This document shows, piece by piece, positions 25,051 through 38,468 of a stretch of 64,000 nucleotides of DNA; the first letter of the stretch is position 1, and each line of letters opens with the position of its first letter. Position numbers and translations under genes: made by a program. The notes under the pieces are model-generated. The model had not been told where the DNA came from. It searched no databases and saw nothing but the letters and a program-made list of their open reading frames with translations. Source of the stretch: JAIVJM01 sp963816985 (GTDB lineage Bacteria; Acidobacteriota; Blastocatellia; Pyrinomonadales; Pyrinomonadaceae); the NCBI GenBank assembly GCA_963816985.1, contig CAWFMF010000004.1, positions 3,348,001-3,412,000 on the forward strand. Reading direction: 5' to 3'.

Positions 25051-26163
25051 ATGAAGTCATTGAAATTATCCTTCATCATCCTTCTCTTACTCGTCTCCGG
25101 CGGGTGCAGCACCCTCGCCGGTAAGGAGGAGACGGGTGTCGTCATCGCGCGCCGCGCGCAGGTGAGAAGCTCCACGGCGGTCGTCGCCGCCGACATCAAG
25201 GAAGTCGTCCGCGGCGACATGCTGGACGTGCTCGACTCGACCAACGTGCAGGATACCGGCGAGCGCTGGCTCCGCGTCCGCACGCGCGACGCCGAGGCGA
25301 CCGAAGGATGGATCGAGGCGCGCAACATCATCTCGCAGGAGATGGTCGAACGCTCGCGGCAGCTCTCGAAAGAAGACGAAGGAGTGCCCGCGCAGGCCTC
25401 CGGCCAACTCCGCGCCAGCACCAACATTCGTTTCTCGCCCGACCGCGCAGCCAACGACAACATCCTCATGAAGCTCGAAAGCGGCGCGCGCTTCGACATT
25501 GTCGGCTGGAAGCGCATCCCCCGCCCGAAGTCGCTTGAGACGACCGAGAGCGACGACGCCCCGAAGGCCGGCGCGGCAAATACCGGCACGTCCTCACGGA
25601 GAAAGGATAAGGACGAGTCCAAAGAGCCCGAAGAGGTCAACGAGATTTGGTTCAAAGTGCGTCTCCCTTCCTCGATCTCCCCGGCCCCCGCCGGTTGGGT
25701 CTTCGGCAAACAGGTCGAATTAACAGTCCCCAGCGACATCATCTTCTATCGCACAGGACGCGAGTTCGTCGCCTGGCAAAGACTCGACGGTGAAGAGGCG
25801 GACGCTCATCGGGCAACGCCCAAAGATAAGGACGCGGCGAAGGACGTGCGGCCCGGCAGTTGGGTCATTCTGGAGAAGAGCAGCACCGGCAACACGAACA
25901 GTCTCGACAGCCCCGACTTCGACCGCATATACGTGCTCGGCTACGACAAAGACCGGCAAGAGCATTACACCGCTTACCGCAGCCACGACCTCGAAGGCTT
26001 TCTGCCCCTCCGCATAGACCGCAAAGGCGACACGAAAGTCTTCACCGTCCGCGTGCAGAGTGAAGGGCAACTTAAGGACATAAGGTTTAAGACTTACACG
26101 AACGAGAGAGGTCTGCTCAAGGTCGAGTCCCTCGACGAGCTTCCGAGAAACAATAAGAAGTAG
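25051..26163 (+). CDS. Lipoprotein with two bacterial SH3-like domains
   Basis: 370 residues from ATG 25051. A lipoprotein signal (SFIILLLLVSGGCSTLAG) gives a lipobox Cys at residue ~20. Residues ~28-98 form an SH3b-type domain (VIARRAQVRSSTAVVAAD ... WLRVRTRDAEATEGWIEA), and ~115-225 a second one with a long charged insertion (ASTNIRFSPDRAAN, WFKVRLP, GWVFGKQVEL). The C-terminal part (~225-370) is beta-rich and unassigned. Probably an outer-membrane or periplasmic wall-associated protein. The frame opens at 25009, but the signal peptide fixes the start. Confidence 0.75.
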   Translation: MKSLKLSFIILLLLVSGGCSTLAGKEETGVVIARRAQVRSSTAVVAADIKEVVRGDMLDVLDSTNVQDTGERWLRVRTRDAEATEGWIEARNIISQEMVERSRQLSKEDEGVPAQASGQLRASTNIRFSPDRAANDNILMKLESGARFDIVGWKRIPRPKSLETTESDDAPKAGAANTGTSSRRKDKDESKEPEEVNEIWFKVRLPSSISPAPAGWVFGKQVELTVPSDIIFYRTGREFVAWQRLDGEEADAHRATPKDKDAAKDVRPGSWVILEKSSTGNTNSLDSPDFDRIYVLGYDKDRQEHYTAYRSHDLEGFLPLRIDRKGDTKVFTVRVQSEGQLKDIRFKTYTNERGLLKVESLDELPRNNKK

Positions 26164-26225
26164 GAGTCTCAAATACCTTGCGCGCGGCTCTTTTAATCGC
26201 TCCGCGACTTTTTTAGCCGACGCGG

Positions 26226-26253
26226 TTGACAAACGATTTATTATCCCTATAAT
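26226..26253 (+). promoter_or_regulatory. Distal rrn promoter P1, consensus -35 and -10
   Basis: TTGACA (26226-26231), 16-base spacer, TATAAT (26248-26253): both hexamers are perfect sigma-70 consensus, about 550 bases upstream of the 16S 5' end. It could also drive a separate small RNA from the structured leader. Confidence 0.75.
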
Positions 26254-26558
26254 GCCTCTTTGCCTGAAACACGGCGATTGACAGTTCGGCGACAAAGAGC
26301 GTGTTTATCGAGCCGCTTCTCTTTCTGGAAATGTTTTGAGAGAGAGCGGCTGTTTCGTCGCCTCGCGACGGAAGAAGCGCTCTGAACCCTGTACGCTCCC
26401 GCGAGAAAATAACTTTCAAGGGCCGAGCAACTACGCCCTGACCGGCGCATCCAATGCCCGCGCGTTTGAAAGCTTATTTCTCAACGCAGTCCGAGAGCGC
26501 CCCAGCCCTTCACGTTCCGCGTGAAACGGCGACCGGGAAAGTACGGTGGCGCCGCCGC

Positions 26559-26587
26559 TTGACAATGACGGCGACTTAAGTTAAAGT
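26559..26587 (+). promoter_or_regulatory. Proximal rrn promoter P2
   Basis: TTGACA (26559-26564), 17-base spacer, TAAAGT (26582-26587), about 215 bases upstream of the 16S gene. Confidence 0.7.
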
Positions 26588-26629
26588 CATTGTTTCCTTG
26601 AGGAGACGAAAATTCGCCTTGAGGTGACA

Positions 26630-26663
26630 GAGAAACCGATCTTTGAAAACTAGGTAGAGCGAG
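26630..26663 (+). other. Left arm of the 16S rRNA processing stem
   Basis: These 34 bases match the reverse complement of 28493-28526 at all but three or four positions. The pairing encloses the whole 16S gene and is the expected substrate for RNase III. It also contains a boxA-like TCTTTGAAAAC. Confidence 0.82.
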
Positions 26664-26802
26664 TCCAAGTTAAGACTTTTGGGGTTTCTGGTCGTTACAC
26701 AGGCCGGGGGGCTTATCACCCTCTTTGGCCGACCAAAACTCGCGAAGAGTCATAACCTAATTGGAACAGAACCAGTAAGGGTTATGTTGCTAGGAGAAAC
26801 AT

Positions 26803-28779
<1,977 letters not shown>

Positions 28780-28802
28780 AATGGCTCAGGTTGAATGGAT
28801 GA

Positions 28803-28879
<77 letters not shown>

Positions 28880-28894
28880 ACCTTTAAGCTTACT

Positions 28895-28971
<77 letters not shown>

Positions 28972-29364
28972 AGTTCTGCACGCGGTCGAAGTTTGGGACG
29001 GATGCAACCGACGACGGCGTGAAGTCTTCTAAAGTAGACGCCAAATCGGCCAAGCTAGTTTAGCCGCCCGAAGTTGAGCGCTCAAAACAAGTCAAGAGAT
29101 TGAGTTGAACTTGAGCGTTGAGCTTTGGGCGTCTCAGCGACGCCCGAAGTAAGAGATTCGGAAGAGTTCTTTGACAATCGAATAGTGGCAAGTGTTCCGT
29201 CGCGTCACCGTTATCCCGACGCGGCGGAGCAAGATAGATGATCTAGGCAAAAAGAAGCTGTGCAAGCAGCCTGAAAGTAGTGATGTGAGTCGGAGCGTTC
29301 CCTCAGGCTCAAGTCTTCGGGCTTGATTCTGTGGGGGTCGTTCCGGCCCGCGAGTAAATTTTAC
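28972..29364 (+). other. tRNA-23S spacer
   Basis: 393 bases between tRNA-Ala and 23S. A boxA-like TTCTTTGACA lies near 29167, and the left arm of the 23S processing stem is at 29176-29192. Nothing else is recognised. Confidence 0.65.
29176..29192 (+). other. Left arm of the 23S rRNA processing stem
   Basis: AATCGAATAGTGGCAAG is the perfect reverse complement of 32405-32421 beyond the 23S 3' end. The pairing encloses 23S and is the expected RNase III site. Confidence 0.8.
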
Positions 29365-32312
<2,948 letters not shown>

Positions 32313-32327
32313 GTAAGATTTACCCGC

Positions 32328-32353
32328 GGGCTGGTGACACGAGTCACCAGCCC
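32328..32353 (+). other. 23S-5S spacer hairpin
   Basis: A perfect 11-base-pair stem GGGCTGGTGAC/GTCACCAGCCC with an ACGA loop just after the 23S 3' end. Probably a processing or structural element; there is no T-run. Confidence 0.6.
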
Positions 32354-32454
32354 AGAAGTAAGTCGGGCGGCTTGCAAGCTTCTTGAGTTATATCTTTACA
32401 TCTTCTTGCCACTATTCGATTATCTAAGCTCTCATCCGGAGAGTTGACAAGTTT

Positions 32455-32570
<116 letters not shown>

Positions 32571-32584
32571 TTTATTTTTAAGCG

Positions 32585-32628
32585 AAAGCCCGCTCAGGGT
32601 TCAAACCGAGCGGGCTTTTCGTTTTTGG
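32585..32628 (+). terminator. rrn operon terminator
   Basis: Stem AAAGCCCGCTC (32585-32595) pairs with GAGCGGGCTTT (32608-32618), followed by a T-rich tail TTTTCGTTTTT. Ends the rrn operon immediately after 5S. Confidence 0.9.
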
Positions 32629-32702
32629 CGCTCTCCTTGATAATACTCTCGCCAACACAATCACCCGCCCGCGCACGTGGGCGGCTCGCCGGAGAGAAAA
32701 AT

Positions 32703-33545
32703 TTGAGACACCTGAGCCTGCTCGTCTTTCTGTTCATCTCGCTCGGCACTTCGGGCTGTCGTTCGGAGCCGGGGACGAACGCCGCCTCCGTGAACGGGCC
32801 GGGCCGCAACTCGAATGCGACGGCCACGCCCGCCGAGTCTGAGAAGAAGGTCAAGGTCTACGGCTACGAGGTCGTCAACTTCTGGCCGCACGACACGAAA
32901 GCTTTTACTCAAGGGCTCATCTTCCACGACGGCGCGCTGCTCGAAAGCACGGGACAGAACGGCTTCTCCACTCTGCGCCGGGTCGAGTTGAAGACGGGGA
33001 AGGTGCTCAAAAAAGTTGACGTGCCCCGGCAGTATTTCGCCGAGGGGCTGACGCTCTTCGGCGGGAAGCTTTACCAACTGACGTGGCAGCATCAGAAGGG
33101 CTTCATCTACGACGCGGAAAATTTTCAGCAGGTCGGCGAATTCAGGTACGACGGCGACGGATGGGGTCTGACGCACGACGGCGAGTCTCTCATCATCAGC
33201 GACGGGACAAGCCAACTCCGCTTCATAGACCCCGTGACTTTTCAGGTCAGGCGGACGGTCAACGTCCGCGACGCTGAGCAGGCCGTCAGAGAGATTAACG
33301 AGCTCGAATACGTGAAGGGCGAAATCTGGGCGAACGTCTGGCACAAGGACAGGATCGCGCGCATTGACCCACGGACGGGCGCGGTCGTCGGCTGGGTGGA
33401 CTTGAGGGGCTTGCTCGCAACGGGCGAGGTGCGAGACCCGGAGGCCGTTTTGAACGGCATCGCCTACGACGAGGCCGGGGACAGGCTGTTCGTGACGGGC
33501 AAGCTTTGGCCCAAGCTCTTCGAGATTCGTTTGAAGGAGAAATGA
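32703..33545 (+). CDS. Glutaminyl-peptide cyclotransferase (bacterial beta-propeller type), lipoprotein
   Basis: From TTG 32703 (GGAGAGAA just upstream), 280 residues. A lipobox signal (LLVFLFISLGTSGC) gives a lipid-anchored Cys at ~19. The mature part is the five-bladed glutamine cyclotransferase fold: WPHDTKAFTQGLIFHDG (~65), LESTGQNGFSTLRR, FAEGLTLFGGKLYQLTW, GDGWGLTHDGESLIISDG (~160), and RDPEAVLNGIAYD (~245). It converts N-terminal Gln to pyroglutamate in exported proteins. The frame opens at 32625, but the signal peptide sets the start. Its stop overlaps the next gene's ATG. Confidence 0.9.
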   Translation: MRHLSLLVFLFISLGTSGCRSEPGTNAASVNGPGRNSNATATPAESEKKVKVYGYEVVNFWPHDTKAFTQGLIFHDGALLESTGQNGFSTLRRVELKTGKVLKKVDVPRQYFAEGLTLFGGKLYQLTWQHQKGFIYDAENFQQVGEFRYDGDGWGLTHDGESLIISDGTSQLRFIDPVTFQVRRTVNVRDAEQAVREINELEYVKGEIWANVWHKDRIARIDPRTGAVVGWVDLRGLLATGEVRDPEAVLNGIAYDEAGDRLFVTGKLWPKLFEIRLKEK

Positions 33546-35749
33546 GCGCCCGGCGAAGCATCCGGGCCGCGCGGGGGGCCGTCAAAGATGAAGTGAAAAG
33601 ACGGCGACCTTCTTCAAAAGCGGGCGCGGCGGGGTCGGGGCAGACGTTGATGAAGTTCGACACCTATTTCCGCGCCTGCTCTTACGCGATGATCGCGTGC
33701 GGCGTGCTGGCGCTCGCCTTCGCGGGCGGCGCGGGCGTGTTGCTTGTCGGGTGCTTCGCGGCGGTGCTCGCCGTCTCGTGGCGGCTCGAAGGGACGCGTT
33801 GGCAGTTGACGGAGCGCGCGGGGATGTTGGTCGTGCTGCTGTCGCTCCCGCTGTTTTATCTCGACTGGACGTTACAGTCCGGCGCGGCGAGAGCGCCGGG
33901 AGAGCCTTACGCGGGCGTGAGCGCGCTCGTCCACCTGACGCTGCTGCTCTCCTCTATCAAGCTCTTGCAGAAGAAGGCCGACCGCGACTGGCTGTTCCTC
34001 TATCTCATCTCGTTCTTTGAAGTGCTGCTCGCGGCGGGCCTGAGCGTGAGCCCGACGTTCTTGCTGGCGCTCGGCGTCTACGTCTTCAGCGCGCTGCTCT
34101 CGATAGTCTGCTTCGAGCTGCGCAAGTCGAGCCGCGTGGTCGAGCAGAGCGACAGTCGTCTGCTCGTGGCGAACGACCCGAAGCTCCTCTGGCGCAAAGA
34201 GAGCGGGAGGCCAAGGCGCGGCGCTAAGGCTTTGCGGCGACTGCCCGCCGTGGCCCTCTGCCTGTTCGCGTTGATACTTCTATTCGCGCTGCCGATCTTT
34301 TTCGTCTCGCCGCGTGCGTCGAACGGCGCGCTGGCGATGGCGGGCGGGACGGCCTCGACGGGTTACGTCGGCTTCTCCGACCGGATGACGCTCGGCGACA
34401 TCGGTCGCTTGCAGGAGAGCAACCAGCTCGTGATGCGCGTCCGCGTGGAAGAGCCGTCGGCGGCGCGCAACCAGAATCTGCGCTGGCGCGGCGTCGCGCT
34501 CGACCGCTTCGACGGGCGGCGTTGGTTCCAGTCGTCGAATCAGGCCGACGCCTTACTCGCCAACGAGCGCGGCCTCTTCCAGTTGGGGACGACGGAAGAG
34601 TTGAGCCGTCTGACGACGCAGACCTTCTTCGTCGAGCCGATTGACACGCCCGTCCTCTTCGCCGCGCCGCGCGCCGTCGCCGTGCAGGCGACGCTCACGC
34701 ACCTCAAGCGCGACGCAGGGGACGGGCTCGCCTCTCGCATGCACGCCGAGGAGCGAATCACTTACAGGGTCTTTTCGGATACGGTCGAGCCCGCGCCGGA
34801 GCGACTGCGAGGCGGAAGACAGGTGTACCCGGACGAGCCGACGCCGAACCTGCGCCTGCCCGTCGAGAACTACCTGCAACTGCCCGCAGACCTCGACACG
34901 CGCGTCGGGAGCCTCGCCTCTCTGGTCGTGTTGGAGGCGGGCGCGCGCAACGCCTACGACGCGGCGCGCGCCATCGAGGCGCACCTCGGCAGCAACGCTT
35001 ACGGCGGGCAGTACAGTTACTCGCTCGACATGCGCGCGACGGGCCGCGAGCCGCTCTCGGACTTCCTGTTCAACGTGCGCGCGGGGCACTGCGAGTATTT
35101 CTCTTCGGCGATGACGATTATGCTGCGGACGCAGGGCGTCGCGGCGCGCGTCGTCAACGGGTTCCAGTCGGGCGAGTACAACGAGGCGGCGGACGCCTAC
35201 ACCGTGCGGCAGGCGGACGCGCACTCGTGGGTCGAAGTCTACTTCCCGTCCGTTGACGCGTGGGTGGCCTTCGACCCGACGCCCGCCGCCGGGCGTCCGA
35301 GCGGCGCGACGCGCGGCGGCTTGCGTGGGCAGGTGCAGAAGTACGCCGACGCGCTGGAGCTGTTTTGGATTCAATACGTGGTCGCCTATGATAAGCAGGG
35401 ACAACGCTCGCTCGCACGCTCTCTGCGCAACGGCCTCGGCGCTTACAGCCAAACGGCTTCGCGCACGGCTGACGGCCTGAAGTCGCGCCTGTCGAGTTGG
35501 CTCGGCGCTTCGACGGGCGCGGGCGGCCTGCTCGTCGCGCTCGCTTCGCCTTACGGGCTGGCCGCCGGTGGCTTAGGCGTCGCCGCCCTCGGCCTGCTGG
35601 CGCTGCGCCGGAGGGGCTTCAGCTTGAGGCGGTCGCGCGCTCGCCGAGGACGAGCAGACTGCTTCGGTCGTCGAGTTTTACGAACGGATGACGGCTGCGC
35701 TCGAAGCGCGCGGCGTGCGGCGGCGGCGCAACGACGAGACGCCGCTTGA
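33542..35749 (+). CDS. TgpA-like membrane transglutaminase (DUF3488 plus transglutaminase core), C-terminus frameshifted
   Basis: 735 residues as read. The N-terminal ~270 residues hold five or six membrane helices (DUF3488 type). A periplasmic transglutaminase/protease-like domain follows, with Cys in RAGHCEYFSSAMTIML, His in QADAHSWVEVYFP and Asp in WVAFDPTPA. A last membrane helix lies at ~660-690. After that the frame turns Arg/Ala-rich and ends at 35749, while the expected DUF4129 tail continues in the next frame to 35900. One extra base near 35633 would restore a 785-residue protein, the usual TgpA layout. Start ATG 33542 overlaps the cyclotransferase stop. Confidence 0.85.
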   Translation: MSARRSIRAARGAVKDEVKRRRPSSKAGAAGSGQTLMKFDTYFRACSYAMIACGVLALAFAGGAGVLLVGCFAAVLAVSWRLEGTRWQLTERAGMLVVLLSLPLFYLDWTLQSGAARAPGEPYAGVSALVHLTLLLSSIKLLQKKADRDWLFLYLISFFEVLLAAGLSVSPTFLLALGVYVFSALLSIVCFELRKSSRVVEQSDSRLLVANDPKLLWRKESGRPRRGAKALRRLPAVALCLFALILLFALPIFFVSPRASNGALAMAGGTASTGYVGFSDRMTLGDIGRLQESNQLVMRVRVEEPSAARNQNLRWRGVALDRFDGRRWFQSSNQADALLANERGLFQLGTTEELSRLTTQTFFVEPIDTPVLFAAPRAVAVQATLTHLKRDAGDGLASRMHAEERITYRVFSDTVEPAPERLRGGRQVYPDEPTPNLRLPVENYLQLPADLDTRVGSLASLVVLEAGARNAYDAARAIEAHLGSNAYGGQYSYSLDMRATGREPLSDFLFNVRAGHCEYFSSAMTIMLRTQGVAARVVNGFQSGEYNEAADAYTVRQADAHSWVEVYFPSVDAWVAFDPTPAAGRPSGATRGGLRGQVQKYADALELFWIQYVVAYDKQGQRSLARSLRNGLGAYSQTASRTADGLKSRLSSWLGASTGAGGLLVALASPYGLAAGGLGVAALGLLALRRRGFSLRRSRARRGRADCFGRRVLRTDDGCARSARRAAAAQRRDAA

Positions 35750-35900
35750 GTTCGCGCAATCCGTGGGCGACTCGGACGTGTTGAAGATTACGCAGGCTTA
35801 TCACCGCGTCCGCTACGGCGCGCGGCCTTTATCGAAAACAGAAGCCGCCGACATCGAGCGGCGCTTGAAGAGAATGGAAGGGAATACCGTAAATCGTTAA
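35634..35900 (+). pseudogene. Displaced DUF4129 C-terminal tail of the TgpA-like protein
   Basis: In the frame one base later than the preceding gene, RALAEDEQTASVVEFYERM runs directly into GVRRRRNDETPLEFAQSV and ITQAYHRVRYGARPLSKTEA. This is the DUF4129 signature (helical, with 'TPxEFA' and 'YHxVRYG') that normally ends TgpA proteins. A start inside it (ATG 35688) exists, but a free-standing 70-residue product is less plausible than a frameshifted tail. See the +1 disruption finding. Confidence 0.75.
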
Positions 35901-35957
35901 TCGTCAAAAGAGAGCACAGGTTTTAACTGTTCACGATTGAGGTCTTTTATTAATCAT

Positions 35958-37313
35958 ATGAAGAAAGTCGGATTTATCAGTCTGGGCTGCCCCAAGAACC
36001 TCGTTGACAGCGAGGTGATGATGGGGCAGTTGAAGCTCAAAGGCTACGAGGTGACGAGCGACGCGAGCGAGGCGGACACGATTGTCGTCAACACGTGTGG
36101 CTTCATTGACGCGGCGAAGAGGGAGTCGGTGGACGCCATCCTCGAAGCCGCGCGGATGAAGACGGAAGGTAACGTCAGTCGCCTCATCGTCGCCGGTTGC
36201 CTGGTCGAGCGTTACCGCGACGAGCTGCGCGCCGAGATTCCCGAAGTTGACGCCTTCATCGGCACGAGTCAGATCAACGACATCACGACGGTCGCGGACG
36301 CGCGCGTCAACACGCGTCAGCTTCCCATCCTGCCGCTCGGCAACCAGACGGCGACTTACCTCTACGACGAGTCTACGCCGCGCGTGCTGGCGACTCCCGG
36401 CTACACGGCTTACGTCAAGATCGCCGAAGGCTGCGACCGCCCCTGCGGCTTCTGCTTCATCCCGCAGATGCGCGGCCACTTCCGCAGCCGCCGCTTCGGC
36501 TCGGTCGTGAGCGAGGCGCAAAACTTGGCCGCCGCCGGCGTCAAGGAACTCGTCCTCGTCGCGCAGGACTCTTCGCGCTACGGCGAAGACCTCGGACAAG
36601 ACGATGGGCTCGCGCACCTCCTGCGCGAACTCTCGCACGTCGAAGGCGTCGAGTGGGTGCGCGTGATGTACACCTACCCGACGCACATCAGCGACGGCTT
36701 TTTAGACGTGCTGGCCACGGAGCCGAAGGCGGTCAAGTATTTGGACATGCCCTTGCAGCACGCCTCGCGCAACGTCCTCAAGCTGATGAAGCGCGGCGGC
36801 GACCGCGCGAGCCTCGAACGTCTGGTCGCGCGCGTCAGAAAACGTGTGCCGGGCATCGCCGTCCGCACGACTTTCATCACCGGCTACCCCGGCGAGACCG
36901 AGGAGGACTTCGAAGAGCTGCTCGCCTTCATCCGCAACGTCGAGTTCGACCGCGTCGGCGTCTTCACCTACTCGGACGAGGAGGGGACTCCGGCCTTCGA
37001 CCTCCCCGGCAAAGTTGACCCGAAGGTGGCCGCGCGCCGCCGCACGCGTCTGATGAAGGAGCAGTCGCGCATCTCTCTCAAAAAGAACCGGGCGCGCGTC
37101 GGCTCGACCGTGCGCGTCCTCTTCGAGGGGCCGTCGAAGGAGACCGACTTGCTCTGGCAGGGACGCACCGAGACGCAAGCGCCCGACATTGACGGCTGCG
37201 TCCTCATCAACGACGCGCCCGAAGGCTTGAAGCCGGAGCCCGGCGACTTCGTCAACGTCCGCATCACCGAGGCGCAGCAGTACGACCTCGTAGGTGAGAT
37301 AGTGAGCAGTTGA
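35958..37313 (+). CDS. rimO: Ribosomal protein S12 methylthiotransferase RimO
   Basis: 451 residues. It adds a methylthio group to the conserved Asp of ribosomal protein S12. The N-terminal MTTase domain has its three cluster cysteines (SLGCPKN, NTCGF, AGCLVE). The radical-SAM motif CDRPCGFC (Cx3Cx2C) lies near 155, with KYLDMPLQHAS near 260 and GYPGETEEDFEELL near 315. A C-terminal TRAM domain completes it. ATG 35958 matches the family N terminus (KKVGFISLGCPKN). The stop TGA lies at the edge of the next hairpin. Confidence 0.95.
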   Translation: MKKVGFISLGCPKNLVDSEVMMGQLKLKGYEVTSDASEADTIVVNTCGFIDAAKRESVDAILEAARMKTEGNVSRLIVAGCLVERYRDELRAEIPEVDAFIGTSQINDITTVADARVNTRQLPILPLGNQTATYLYDESTPRVLATPGYTAYVKIAEGCDRPCGFCFIPQMRGHFRSRRFGSVVSEAQNLAAAGVKELVLVAQDSSRYGEDLGQDDGLAHLLRELSHVEGVEWVRVMYTYPTHISDGFLDVLATEPKAVKYLDMPLQHASRNVLKLMKRGGDRASLERLVARVRKRVPGIAVRTTFITGYPGETEEDFEELLAFIRNVEFDRVGVFTYSDEEGTPAFDLPGKVDPKVAARRRTRLMKEQSRISLKKNRARVGSTVRVLFEGPSKETDLLWQGRTETQAPDIDGCVLINDAPEGLKPEPGDFVNVRITEAQQYDLVGEIVSS

Positions 37314-37393
37314 AACAGTACCGCGAGCGATAGCGAGCGGGTTGACCTTAGCGATGCTCAACCCGCCCGAAAGACCGCTCGCGTCACTGTTTC
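37312..37393. repeat. Intergenic imperfect hairpin with GAGCGATA/GCGAGCG words
   Basis: Arms 37312-37345 and 37358-37393 pair over GAAACAGTaCCGCGAGCG...CGGGTTGA with several mismatches and bulges. It starts within the rimO stop codon and ends 27 bases before the pgpA ATG. Period is less clearly seven than in the other elements. Confidence 0.65.
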
Positions 37394-37420
37394 ATACCGC
37401 TTTGCTAACAGCTTCTTCCC

Positions 37421-38045
37421 ATGCCCGTCAAAGAGACCAGCGATTCGCTGAGCCATCCCATAGTCGAGACGCCGCACATCGCGGTCGCGCCGTCGAGGCG
37501 GACGGCGGGCGACTATCTCGCGCTCGCCGTGGCGACGTGCGGCGTCGGCTTCATCCCAATCGCGCCGGGGACTTGGGGCTCGGCGGTGGGCGTCGGCGTC
37601 TTCGCGGCGCTCGCGTGGCTCGTCCAGTCGGCCCTCGGTCGCGCGGCGTCGGACGGCGTGCTCGTCAACGGGTTCTCCGTGCCAGTCGGCGTTCACGACG
37701 CTTTTGCTGCTCGTCATCGTCGTCGTCTCGCTCGGAGGGACTTGGGCGGCGACGCGCTGCGAGAAGTTGCTGCGGCGGAAAGACCCCGGCGTGGTCGTCG
37801 TTGACGAGGTGGCCGGGCAGCTCATCACTTTCCTCTTCGTGCCGTGGTCTCTGGTCGGGCGCGTGTGGCCCGTCGTCGTGGGCTTCCTCGCCTTCCGCGT
37901 CTTCGACATCTGGAAGCCGTACCCGATCAACCGGCTCGAATCGCTCGAATCCGGCCTCGGCGTGATGGCCGACGACGTGCTCGCGGGCGCATACGCGGCG
38001 ACGCTCGTGTCGCTGCTCATTTCAATCTACATACTTGTGATGTGA
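37421..38045 (+). pseudogene. pgpA: Phosphatidylglycerophosphatase A, interrupted by a frameshift
   Basis: It removes phosphate from phosphatidylglycerol-phosphate. The first part reads from ATG 37421 with the family motif FIPIAPGTWGSAVG (~45-58). The rest reads in the next frame: SAFTTLLLLVIVVVSLGG, VVVVDEVAGQLITFL (the DExxG motif), VFDIWKPYPI and LGVMADDVLAGAYA. Length is one base over a multiple of three; dropping one base near 37682-37686 gives a continuous 207-residue protein with all PgpA motifs. Taken at face value the gene is broken; a sequence error is likely because everything else is intact. Confidence 0.83.
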
Positions 38046-38058
38046 GGGGAGAACAGAG

Positions 38059-38314
38059 ATGGAAGAGACGAAAGACCCGAACGACTCGACCGGCACCGAA
38101 CACGAAGCGCAGGGCGGCGGCACGCCGAAGCGCGACGAAGAGGCGACGAGCAGCGAGACCTTGAGCGACCTCGAAGAGAGCACGAAGATTCCGAGCGGCG
38201 GCAGCCGGCTCTGACAGCAGCAGCGGCTCGCTGGAAGGCTCGACGCCTGCGCCCGACGCGGGCGGCAGCGGCGGCGGTCGCGCCGACGGGAGCGACACCG
38301 GCGGGCCGATGTAA
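38059..38314 (+). pseudogene. Small acidic low-complexity protein, frameshifted
   Basis: ATG 38059 with AGGGGAGAA upstream. The first frame gives 51 residues (MEETKDPNDSTGTEHEAQ...) ending at 38214. Dropping one C at 38205-38206 joins it to SGSDSSSGSLEGSTPAPD ending GGPM at 38314, for 84 residues rich in Gly, Ser, Glu and Asp. It looks disordered and resembles no family I know. It sits 13 bases after pgpA and ends at the next hairpin. The coherent Gly/Ser composition across both frames supports one original gene. Confidence 0.5.
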
Positions 38315-38317
38315 AAG

Positions 38318-38422
38318 AAGGCAAAAGTAAAAAGGTAAAAGGCAAAAGGAAGGAACGGAGTGCGTCGTCAACGCGGCCTCTCCGCTCTTCACTTTTGCCT
38401 TTTACCTTTTTACTTTTGCCTT
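38318..38422. repeat. Heptamer-word hairpin with perfect 31-base arms, word family AAAAGGT/AAAAGGC
   Basis: Left arm 38318-38348 and right arm 38392-38422 are exact reverse complements over 31 bases, built of GCAAAAG/TAAAAAG/GTAAAAG units. The 43-base loop is ordinary GC-rich sequence. It starts 3 bases after the stop of the acidic ORF and ends 46 bases before serA. Confidence 0.9.
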
Positions 38423-38468
38423 CCCTCGCGGGACTTGCGGCGGTCGAATCGCTATAATCCTCCCCCTC

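Larger units (their letters stand above)
26164..26802 (+). other. rrn operon leader region (no protein gene)
   Basis: 639 bases between the lipoprotein gene and 16S. It holds two sigma-70-type promoters (26226-26253 and 26559-26587), a stem-loop at about 26309-26353 (AGCCGCTTCTCT against AGAGAGAGCGGCT), a short TTCACG/CGTGAA hairpin near 26508-26524, and the left arm of the 16S processing stem (26630-26663), which contains a boxA-like TCTTTGAAAAC. Short open frames here have no RBS or family features. Confidence 0.7.

Noticed and set aside
26254..26558. 6S RNA in the rrn leader
   Set aside because: A consensus promoter is present, but I could not find the long closing stem and central bubble expected of 6S RNA.
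35688..35900. A free-standing 70-residue protein
   Set aside because: Its sequence is the DUF4129 tail expected at the end of the TgpA-like protein and the same frame extends upstream into matching sequence.
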